Below, piece by piece: positions 1-6,800 of a stretch of 7,306 bases of DNA (positions within the stretch are counted from its first letter, which is position 1; the number at the start of each line of letters is the position of its first letter). Both the position numbers and the translations under genes were made by a program. The DNA is from CAIVPM01 sp049242885. Lineage in GTDB: Bacteria; Bacteroidota; Bacteroidia; Chitinophagales; Chitinophagaceae. The stretch spans positions 1 through 7,306 of the forward strand of contig JBMLOQ010000076.1 in assembly GCA_049242885.1 (NCBI GenBank). The letters run 5' to 3'. The notes beneath the pieces were generated by a model. The model worked only from the letters and a program-made list of their open reading frames with translations. It ran no database searches and had not been told where the DNA came from.

Positions 1-702
1 TTTTTATATGACAACACCGTAATGCTTACAGGTGGAATTTTAGTTGGAGCAGCTGGCACACTTCTTACTATGCTTATGTGTAAAGCCATGAACAGAAGTT
101 TAAAAAATGTTTTGATTGGTAATTTTGGGGCAAAATCTACCATTTCAGATAATAGCTCCAGTATTCAAGGCTCTTACAAAGAAATTAGCATTACAGATAC
201 AGCTACAGTTTTGGCTTATGCCAACAAAGTTGTAATTGTTCCTGGCTATGGATTGGCTGTAGCACAAGCACAACACACTTGTCACGAATTAGAGAAATTG
301 CTTTCAGAAAGAGGTGTTGAGGTATTATATGCAATTCATCCAGTTGCTGGGAGAATGCCTGGTCACATGAATGTTTTATTAGCTGAAGCTGATGTAAGTT
401 ATGATAAATTAAAAGAAATGGAAGATATAAATCCTGAATTTAAAAACACTGATGTAGTATTAATTTTAGGTGCAAACGATGTTGTAAATCCAGCAGCAAA
501 AAACAATCCATCCTCTCCTATTTATGGTATGCCAATTTTAGAAGTTGAACAAGCTAAAACCATAATTGTAAATAAACGTAGCATGAAGCCTGGCTATGCT
601 GGTATAGAAAATGAGTTATTTTTTCAACCAAAAACTAGTATGCTTTTTGGCGATGCCAAGAAAGCGTTACAAGAAGTGATTAGTGAACTAAAAAATGTAT
701 AA
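1..702 (+). CDS. pntB: NAD(P) transhydrogenase subunit beta (PntB), C-terminal half, 5' partial
   Basis: The reading frame is open from base 1, so the gene begins before the window; the ATG at 22 is an internal methionine. The enzyme couples hydride transfer between NADH and NADP+ to proton movement across the inner membrane. The visible 233 residues begin with the last membrane helix (about residues 7-28 of this fragment), followed by the CKAMNRSL stretch typical of PntB and a linker. Domain III, which binds NADP(H), starts near residue 75: VPGYGLAVAQAQ (80-91), IHPVAGRMPGHMNVLLAEA (112-130), GANDVVNPAA (157-166) and the KRSMKPGYAG block (192-201), ending with the FGDAK segment. All of these match the family closely and the C-terminus appears complete. 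The alpha subunit gene or genes are expected upstream, outside the window. Identification is near certain. Confidence 0.96.
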   Translation, partial: FLYDNTVMLTGGILVGAAGTLLTMLMCKAMNRSLKNVLIGNFGAKSTISDNSSSIQGSYKEISITDTATVLAYANKVVIVPGYGLAVAQAQHTCHELEKLLSERGVEVLYAIHPVAGRMPGHMNVLLAEADVSYDKLKEMEDINPEFKNTDVVLILGANDVVNPAAKNNPSSPIYGMPILEVEQAKTIIVNKRSMKPGYAGIENELFFQPKTSMLFGDAKKALQEVISELKNV

Positions 703-744
703 AATAAATACCAAAAAGTACTTTTAAAGCTAATAAATACCAAA
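703..744. repeat. Two copies of a 13-base direct repeat with adjacent palindromes
   Basis: The 13-mer AATAAATACCAAA occurs at 703-715 and again at 732-744, a period of 29 bases. The first copy runs into a perfect 12-base palindrome AAAAGTACTTTT (714-725). The second overlaps an inverted repeat AATACC/GGTATT (736-741 and 750-755, 8-base loop). The repeat sits directly after the pntB stop and about 105-150 bases before the TPR gene. It may be an operator or part of a weak pntB transcript end; there is no T-tract after either stem, so a classical terminator is unlikely. In AT-rich DNA part of this could arise by chance. Confidence 0.45.
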
Positions 745-775
745 TACTAGGTATTACTGGTAATTGTACTAAATT

Positions 776-783
776 TATTTTTG
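776..783 (+). promoter_or_regulatory. Possible Bacteroidota-type -7 promoter element before the TPR gene
   Basis: TATTTTTG matches the Bacteroidota -7 consensus TAnnTTTG and lies 66 bases before the TPR start codon. A correctly spaced -33 TTG is not present; the nearest TTG (764-766) is too close. The motif is weak in such AT-rich sequence, so this is only a candidate. Confidence 0.22.
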
Positions 784-814
784 CTAAAATTTCTTCGATA
801 TTCAAAACAACACT

Positions 815-829
815 TTTGGCCATTTGGCC
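815..829. repeat. Tandem TTTGGCC repeat in the TPR gene leader
   Basis: TTTGGCC occurs at 815-821 and 823-829, separated by one base. The core also reads as an inverted repeat, GGCC-ATTT-GGCC (818-829). It is a GC-rich spot in an otherwise A/T-rich leader, 20 bases before the ATG at 850. It could be a regulator binding site or a small leader hairpin; no known regulator is implied. Confidence 0.4.
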
Positions 830-849
830 TTAGTCTTAAATCATAAATA

Positions 850-2001
850 ATGAAAAAAATAGCATTCTTTTCCTTTTTTGTTTTAGTTGCAATCTCTAAT
901 TTTTGCCAAACAAACTACTATCAACTAATTAGTGACGGAAAAAAACTTCAAAAAGAACAAAAAATTAAAGAAGCTATTGAAAAATTTAAAGCAGCCGAAA
1001 CTTTAAAACCAAAAGAAGATGAAGCCATATATTGGATTGGTTGGTGCTATAACGATTTAAAAGAATATGCTAATGCAATTGCAGCTTTAAAAAAAGCTCC
1101 TATACCTTTTTCAAAAAGAATTAATAATGAATTGGGCTATGCCTATAAAAAATTACAATTGTTTAATGATGCTATCGAACATTTTGAAAAAGCATTATTG
1201 ATTGACCCAGACAACTATTCTACTAATAATCAATTAGGTGGTATTTATAAAGAAAAAAATAATTATGATAAAGCCATCGAATATTACAAAAAATGTGAAG
1301 CGATTGCAAATGAAGAATATAAGAATTTAATTAGAGGAGAATATAAAATAGAACCAATCGAAAATTTAATTTATTGTTACAATGCTTCAGAAAAATTTAA
1401 TGATGCAATAACTATTGGAGAAAAAGGAGTTTCACTAAAGAAAACCGTTTTTTTATTTGCAGAACTTGGCTTTGCTTTTTATAAATTAAAACAAAACGAC
1501 AAATCAATTGAAGCATATAAAAATGCTCTATTAATTGAGCCTAAATATGCCACAGCGTATAAAGGCATAGGCGATGTTTACAGAAGAAACTTTAGCCCAG
1601 CAAAAATTACAGAAGCAATGGAAAGTTATAAAAAAGCTATTGAATATAATCCTAATAGTGCTGGAAGTAATTTTGGATTAGGTTGGTGCTATAACGAACA
1701 GAGCAAATATGCCGATGCTATTACATATTTAAATAAAGCCTTAACACTCGATTCTAAAATGGTGGCTGGATATACCGAATTAGGATATGCTCAATACATG
1801 CAAAGCCTAAATAATGAGGCTATTAATACTTTTAAACAAGGCATTGCTCTCGATAATAAAAACAAACTTTGCAAATACTATCTAGGTTTAGTGTATGTAA
1901 AAATAAAAGACAAAGCCAATGCTCAGAAATTAGTAAACGAATTGTACACTTTAGACCAACCTTTAAGCACAAAACTAAAAGCAAAAGTAGATGTCCTCTA
2001 A
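850..2001 (+). CDS. Exported TPR-repeat protein
   Basis: This 383-residue protein begins with a signal peptide (MKK, hydrophobic stretch 5-18, probable cleavage near the NFCQ at 17-20). The rest is nearly all tetratricopeptide repeats: I count about ten helix-pair units, roughly at 22-54, 57-88, 91-122, 124-156, 168-199, 201-234, 235-270, 271-304, 305-338 and 339-370. Typical signatures include AIEHFEKALLIDP (108-120), SIEAYKNALLIEP (219-231) and AMESYKKAIEYNP (256-268). TPR arrays are protein-interaction scaffolds, so the likely role is periplasmic or envelope assembly; no enzymatic domain is visible and the partner is unknown. The ATG at 850 follows an A-rich leader without Shine-Dalgarno sequence, as usual in the phylum. 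The next gene starts 30 bases downstream on the same strand, suggesting a shared transcript. TPR identity is secure; the biological role is not. Confidence 0.9.
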   Translation: MKKIAFFSFFVLVAISNFCQTNYYQLISDGKKLQKEQKIKEAIEKFKAAETLKPKEDEAIYWIGWCYNDLKEYANAIAALKKAPIPFSKRINNELGYAYKKLQLFNDAIEHFEKALLIDPDNYSTNNQLGGIYKEKNNYDKAIEYYKKCEAIANEEYKNLIRGEYKIEPIENLIYCYNASEKFNDAITIGEKGVSLKKTVFLFAELGFAFYKLKQNDKSIEAYKNALLIEPKYATAYKGIGDVYRRNFSPAKITEAMESYKKAIEYNPNSAGSNFGLGWCYNEQSKYADAITYLNKALTLDSKMVAGYTELGYAQYMQSLNNEAINTFKQGIALDNKNKLCKYYLGLVYVKIKDKANAQKLVNELYTLDQPLSTKLKAKVDVL

Positions 2002-2031
2002 CTCAAAAATACACTTACACATTTGCTAAAA

Positions 2032-2631
2032 ATGAAGAAAAGTTATGTAATCTATGACCTTAGTTTTTGGGCTTTGCTGTTTGCAAATATTTATGTAATC
2101 TATTACTATTTAGATCATCCAGAAAGCTTAAATACTGTAATTGCAATTTACTGGTTACAAAGTGTTTTAATAGGAGCTTTCAATTTTCTAGATATCATCA
2201 CTTTGATTAATATTAAACAAGGTAGTTTCCATGAAAGAAATACAGGGAAAGATATGGGGAAAGGTTGTGCAGGCTTCTTTTTCTTGTTTCATTATAGTTT
2301 TTTTCATGCCATATACTTTGTTTTTTTAAGTAAAGACTCTTTTGGCAAGAATCAATTAGATTGGAATTTTGTACAAATAAGTTTTTGGTTATTGCTAGGC
2401 AGTTGTGCTATTCAATTTATTCAACATAAATTCAAGCAAAATACTAAAAAAGCAAATCTTGGTGTAATGTTTTTTTTGCCTTATGCAAGAATAGTTCCAA
2501 TGCATTTGTTTATATTAATTCCAAAGTTTTTAAACATTACAGGGGCAATGGTGTTTTTAGTTTTAAAAACTATTGCAGATTTAGTAATGTATTGGGTTTC
2601 AAAAAAATATTCTTTTGAAGAAGATGTATAA
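2032..2631 (+). CDS. Polytopic membrane protein, DUF6498-like
   Basis: This 199-residue integral membrane protein has about six hydrophobic segments, near residues 10-28, 36-57, 80-99, 112-131, 145-164 and 170-190, joined by short basic loops. Distinctive blocks are YWLQSVLIGAFN (40-51), FFFLFHYSFFHAIYF (82-96) and the very polar PYARIVPMHLF (150-160) inside a hydrophobic region. From memory these resemble the DUF6498 membrane family common in Bacteroidota; that assignment is moderate and no function is known. I chose the ATG at 2032 over a TTG at 2023 because the MKKSY start is a normal N-terminus. It lies 30 bases after the TPR gene on the same strand and is probably co-transcribed with it. 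The arginine and histidines buried in the fifth hydrophobic segment suggest a functional site rather than a plain anchor, which is inference. Confidence 0.8.
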   Translation: MKKSYVIYDLSFWALLFANIYVIYYYLDHPESLNTVIAIYWLQSVLIGAFNFLDIITLINIKQGSFHERNTGKDMGKGCAGFFFLFHYSFFHAIYFVFLSKDSFGKNQLDWNFVQISFWLLLGSCAIQFIQHKFKQNTKKANLGVMFFLPYARIVPMHLFILIPKFLNITGAMVFLVLKTIADLVMYWVSKKYSFEEDV

Positions 2632-2790
2632 GTTGATTTCTTTGCTTTTTTAAAGCATTAAAGATTTATATCTATCAATCCTGAAATAGCTCATTTATCT
2701 TAATTCTTTCAAATTAGTAGTAGATAATGATTTTATCATTGAATTGGCACTAGGTTCACTTGTTTCAAACTATTTAGATAATCGTCTAAT
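2632..2790 (+). pseudogene. Decayed vapC-type PIN-domain toxin fragment
   Basis: Translation immediately after the previous stop gives, in frame 1 (2632-2700), VDFFAFLKH, a stop (2659-2661), then RFISINPEIAHLS. The reading continues in frame 2 from about 2699 as LNSFKLVVDNDFII followed by ELALGSL, to about 2790. This follows the order of an intact VapC N-terminal half as I know the family: VDTSVWI with the first catalytic Asp, an NPELAHLL-type helix, then a FVIGELALGSL-type strand and helix with the second acidic residue. The differences are one stop codon, one frameshift, and loss of the Gly in the GEL motif. The C-terminal half with the remaining acidic residues is absent; the LOG gene begins on the other strand instead. 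No start codon or VapB antitoxin gene is seen. This is a pattern-based call, not an alignment. Confidence 0.5.
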
Positions 2791-2795
2791 AAAAG

Positions 2796-3341
2796 TTAGT
2801 TTACTATTTCTTTAATTAATTCCAAAGGATCATTTACAACAATTAATTGCTCTTTCCAATCATTGTACAAAAAACCTTCATTTTGCATATTTTCAATATG
2901 TGCAAGCAAATGATTGTAAAACCCTGAAGTGTTTAATATAAATACTTTTTTATGGTGAATTTTTAAATTATTCCAAGTAATGGTTTCAAATAATTCATCT
3001 AAAGTACCGTAACCACCAGGCAAAATAATTACAGCATCTGCTAAATTATACAACAACACTTTACGGTCATGCATACTTTCAGTTACATGCAATTGTGTTA
3101 AGTTTTTATGATCTTGCTCCCACTCTAAAAGCAATTTTGGAATTACACCTATTACTTTTCCATTTTGCTCTAAAGCTGCATTTGCTGCCACCCCCATTAT
3201 ACCAACACTTCCTCCTCCATAAACTATGGTTATATTGCTTTTTACAAGCAATTCACAAAGTTGCTGTGTATGCTCCTTAAAAAGTGGATTGTTACCCAAT
3301 TTACTTCCACAAAAAATTACTACTGACTGTATATTGTGCAT
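2796..3341 (-). CDS. LOG family protein (nucleoside 5'-monophosphate phosphoribohydrolase, TIGR00730 type)
   Basis: This 181-residue cytosolic Rossmann-fold protein is of normal length for the LOG ('Lonely guy') family, which splits the N-glycosidic bond of nucleoside monophosphates such as cytokinin ribotides or AMP, releasing the base and ribose 5-phosphate. Visible motifs in order: FCGSKLGNNP (10-19), YGGGSVGIMG (41-50), MHDRK (90-94) with the Arg expected at the active site, and the signature PGGYGTLDELFE (108-119) containing the catalytic Glu. The block usually written WxQLGxHxKP reads WNNLKIHHKK here (123-132), so the Gln and Gly are replaced. The bacterial substrate is uncertain: cytokinin activation is shown for some members, but many bacterial homologues are only assumed to act on AMP-like nucleotides. 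It lies 30 bases downstream of the DUF3703 gene and probably shares its transcript. Confidence 0.92.
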   Translation of the reverse strand: MHNIQSVVIFCGSKLGNNPLFKEHTQQLCELLVKSNITIVYGGGSVGIMGVAANAALEQNGKVIGVIPKLLLEWEQDHKNLTQLHVTESMHDRKVLLYNLADAVIILPGGYGTLDELFETITWNNLKIHHKKVFILNTSGFYNHLLAHIENMQNEGFLYNDWKEQLIVVNDPLELIKEIVN

Positions 3342-3371
3342 TTATATTTTAAGTTGAATTGTATAAAGTAT

Positions 3372-3737
3372 TTAAGAATGCTTATCAAAAATTTCTTGTA
3401 AATCCACAGGAATTTCCATTGGCTTTAATGGTGGCACATTTGCCCCACCAGTATTACCAATTGGCACTTTACCAACAAAAGAAAAAACGCCCCCAAATAC
3501 TAATCTTGTAATTTGTCCCATTACTTCTTTTTTGCTTTTTATCTTAATTCCAAACTTTAGCATTTGCCAATGCACGTGCATGTGCTGTAATGGGTAACGT
3601 TGGCCCAAAATATGTGCACGCTCATAGTGATGCCAACTTTCTTGAAGTTTATTTTCTTTAAATAATTTATTTGCTAATTGCAATTCGTTTTTATAAAAAG
3701 GCTGTAATGATGCTGGAATATTAAAGTTGAATTTCAT
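3372..3737 (-). CDS. DUF3703 family protein
   Basis: This 121-residue soluble protein has no signal peptide or membrane helix. It matches the layout I know for DUF3703: a helical N-terminal half with LQPFYKNELQLANKL (11-25), the signature HHYERAHILGQR (36-47), HMHVHWQML (52-60), then GQITRLVFGG (74-83) and a PIGNTGGANVPPLKPMEIP block (92-110). The first half resembles a single TPR-like helix pair ending in the ERAH motif. Histidines 36, 37, 42, 52, 54 and 56 cluster and could bind metal, which is inference; the family has no established function. Length is typical and the protein appears complete. A strong terminator lies just upstream, so expression probably depends on its own promoter, which I cannot pinpoint. 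The LOG gene follows 30 bases downstream. Confidence 0.85.
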   Translation of the reverse strand: MKFNFNIPASLQPFYKNELQLANKLFKENKLQESWHHYERAHILGQRYPLQHMHVHWQMLKFGIKIKSKKEVMGQITRLVFGGVFSFVGKVPIGNTGGANVPPLKPMEIPVDLQEIFDKHS

Positions 3738-3759
3738 GCATTTTAAATTTTATAAACAA

Positions 3760-3792
3760 AACCTTTATAGGGCACTAAACCCTATAAAGGTT
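3760..3792 (-). terminator. Intrinsic terminator of the propeller-protein gene
   Basis: A perfect 13-base-pair inverted repeat, AACCTTTATAGGG (3760-3772) with CCCTATAAAGGTT (3780-3792), has a 7-base loop. It begins 9 bases after the stop codon of the propeller gene on the minus strand. In that direction the stem is followed by TTTTGTTTATAAAA, a fair T-tract. In the plus direction the stem is followed by TAATTAATGC, so the terminator acts chiefly on minus-strand transcription. It separates the propeller gene from the DUF3703-LOG pair. Confidence 0.85.
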
Positions 3793-3801
3793 AATTAATG
3801 C

Positions 3802-6800
3802 TTACTCAATTACTTTATAATCTTTAAACATTTTTAATGGTTTACTTTCTACCAATTTTCTATAATTTGCCCAATCACTTACAATAAAATTATTCATTTT
3901 TTGTAACGCTTCTTTTACTTTATTTTCAGCATCCACAACCAATCTTTCTTCTTGTGCAGCTGGTGCTACGTTTTTACCTCTTATTAAAGATTGTGCTTCC
4001 CTAAAAACACTTAAAACAGTTGTTTGTGGCATTTGACCATAGCCTTGCCTATCACTAGTTTTACCACTTATAAACTCTCGTAAAGATTTTATTTGCTCAG
4101 TAATTTTTTTAGTTGCTTTTGCTAATGTATCGACATCTTTTCCTGCTGCTTCTTTTAAAGTAGCGTTTACTTTGGTAATCACATCATCACATTCTATTAG
4201 TCTATCCATACCCTCATTTAGTTTATCACCACTTTTTTTCAATCTTTCCAGCATCGCTTTTTGTGCTAAAACAATAGCATCGCTATTTGCCATTCTTGGA
4301 TCACCTTTAACAACAAGATTTACACTATCTTTTTCTTTTCCTAGTTGCAATATCATTTTATAATTTCCTGGCAAAACTTCCATGCCTGCTGGCTCAAAAC
4401 TACTTCCACCAGCACCACCCCTTCTTCCCCCACCAGCACCACCCATTTTAGGTGCACCAGCTTGACGATATCCTTTTTCTTCAAAACCCCAATATTGTCT
4501 ATTAAATCCTGTATCAGCCTTCCAACGTAAATTTCTTATTACTTGATTTTTATCGTTGTAAATCTTCACCAAAACAGTATCGGTGCTTCCTTTCATTCCA
4601 CCCTCAAATTGAGCTTTAATATTTGAAGGAATCATAGCACCGTACTTTATCATCAACTCATCAAAAGTTTTACTTTCATCTTCTACTGGAATTTGAAAAC
4701 CTACACTACTTGCAAACTCTCTCAACTTTATTAAACGCTCGTCAATACTAGATTTACTTGCAGTATCCTTTTTTTCTTTTTTCTCAAATTGATGAACATA
4801 AAAGCTTATTGGATATCCTCGTCTTCTATTTTCTGCATCCCACATTCCCCAAGTACTCCATTCATAACCTGGTGCATTTTTAAAGCTAGCTTTTATGCCA
4901 ATTCCAGGCTCAGCAGCCATAAAGTTTTTAATTGGCATTCCATTATTAGCTGCAATACTTCTTAAACATCTAATATCATCTAAAATCCAAAGACTTCTGC
5001 CAAAAGTTGCAATAGCCAAATCTGCTTCACGCTCTTGAATTGCCAAATCATAAGTGCTTACACTTGGATAACCATTTTTAAATTGCTGAAAAGTTGCACC
5101 ATTGTTTAAACTAATCCACAACCCTTGTTCTGTACCTACAAAAATTAAATTGGGTTGCACTGGATCTTGCAGCACACATAAAGCATAACCTTTAACTTTA
5201 TTTTCATCAACTATTCTTGTCCATGTTTTACCAAAGTCTTGCGTTCTAAAAACATAGGGCATAAAATCACCTCTTCTATAATCATTAGCAACAATAAAAG
5301 CTTCTCCAGCATTGTATCTACTTGCCTTTACTTGTGGTATCCAACAAGCTTTTGGCAGTCCCTGAATGTTCATTTGTACTGGAGTCCAACTTATACCACC
5401 ATCTTGTGTTACTTGAACATTTCCATCATCAGTAGTTGCCCAAATTACACCTTTTTGAACGGCACTTGCATCTATTGCTAAAATAGTACAATGATTTTCA
5501 GCACCAGTAATATCAACACTTAGTCCACCATTATTTGTTTGGTCGATTTTCACAGAATCGTTGGTACTTAAATCACCAGAAATTACTTCCCAGCTTGCCC
5601 CTTTATTAGTACTTTTATGTACATGTTGTGAGCCAAAATAAATAGTACTGTTATCAAATGGGTCTTGTACAAAAGCTGCATTCCAATTGAAACGCAATTT
5701 GCTCGATGCACTTGGTTTTGGTGGTTTTATCTGCCAACTTTCCCCAGTTTCAATATTATATCTTCCTACATTTCCACCTTGACTCATTGCATACACCCAA
5801 TTGTTATCATCAGGATCAGGACTTACATCAAAGCCATCACCTCCCCATAAACTTTCCCAATAATAATTTTTTATACCTCCACTAATCCAAGTGTAAGCTG
5901 GTCCACGCCAACTACCATTATCTTGCATTCCACCCATTACATTATAAGGTGTTGCATTATCTACATTAATATGATAAAATTGGCCTACAGGTAGTTTTTC
6001 ATCAAACATCCATGTTTTTCCCATATCTCTAGTGATGCCAATACCACCATCATTTCCATCAATTATTAAACTTGGATTTTCGGGATGTATCCAAAAAGCA
6101 TGATGATCTGGATGTATGCCACTGTAAGGAATAATTGTTTTATAAGTTTTACCACCATCCTCACTCATTTGTACTGTTTGATTAATCATCCATAAACGAT
6201 TATCATTTTTGGGGTCAGCAATAACATCTTGAAAATAAAAAGGACGATTACTTACTATAGCTGCATCGGCAGTTACCAATTCCCATTTATAACCACCATC
6301 GTCACTACGATATAAGCCATTTTTTTTAGCTTCAACTAAAGCATAAATTCTGTTTGGGTTACTACGACTCATGGTTAAACCAATTCTACCAAAATCTCCT
6401 TCAGGCAAGCCATGTTCTTTTCCAAGTTTTATAAAATTTTTACCTCCATCAACGGTCATATATAAACCACTTCCTTTACCACCACTTTGTAAGCTATAAG
6501 GTGTACGATAATGTTGCCACATAGCAACAAATAATTTGTTAGGGTTTGTTGGATCCATAATCATATCACCAACTCCACTAGTATCATTGGTTTTTAAAAT
6601 ATGTTGCCATGTTTCGCCACCATCGGTAGTTTTAAACAATCCTTTTTCAGGATATTGAGCATAAGGATTTCCAATAGCCCCTACATAAACGGTATTTGTA
6701 TTTTGCGGATCTATGCAAATGCGATGTATATTTCTTGTTTTTTCTAACCCCATGCACTTCCAGCTTCTTCCTCCATCTAAAGTTTTATATAAACCTTCTC

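Noticed and set aside
850..909. Lipoprotein signal in the TPR protein (Cys19)
   Set aside because: The residues before the cysteine are S-N-F, which do not fit a lipobox; cleavage by signal peptidase I near the following Gln is more likely.
2023..2031. TTG start adding three residues to the DUF6498-like protein
   Set aside because: The ATG at 2032 gives a normal MKKSY start, and nothing upstream supports initiation at the TTG.
1869..2057. Plus-strand open frame overlapping the end of the TPR gene and start of the membrane protein gene
   Set aside because: It is out of frame with two supported genes, and its Lys/Ser/Cys-rich translation resembles no protein.
2643..2789. Small stem-loops TGCTTT/AAAGCA (2643-2657), AATGAT/ATCATT (2726-2740) and TTAGA/TCTAA (2774-2789) as terminators of the converging genes
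   Set aside because: The stems are only 5-6 base pairs, nearly all A/T, and lack proper T-tracts; they also fall within the apparent vapC remnant, so chance pairing is sufficient.
3095..3280. Plus-strand open frame of 61 codons inside the LOG gene region
   Set aside because: It is antisense to conserved LOG motifs, and its Leu/His/Pro-rich translation is an artefact of the opposite strand.
3802..3950. Type IX secretion C-terminal sorting domain on the propeller protein
   Set aside because: The C-terminus is charged and helical, ending in KDYKVIE, without the beta-rich Asn/Gly/Tyr pattern of such domains.
4172..5850. Several plus-strand open frames of 60-80 codons (for example 4172-4363, 4345-4530, 5239-5481, 5665-5850) opposite the propeller gene
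   Set aside because: They lie wholly antisense to a well-supported long gene, have low-complexity Ser/Ile/Thr/Cys-rich translations and match no family I recognise; they mirror the codon pattern of the real gene.
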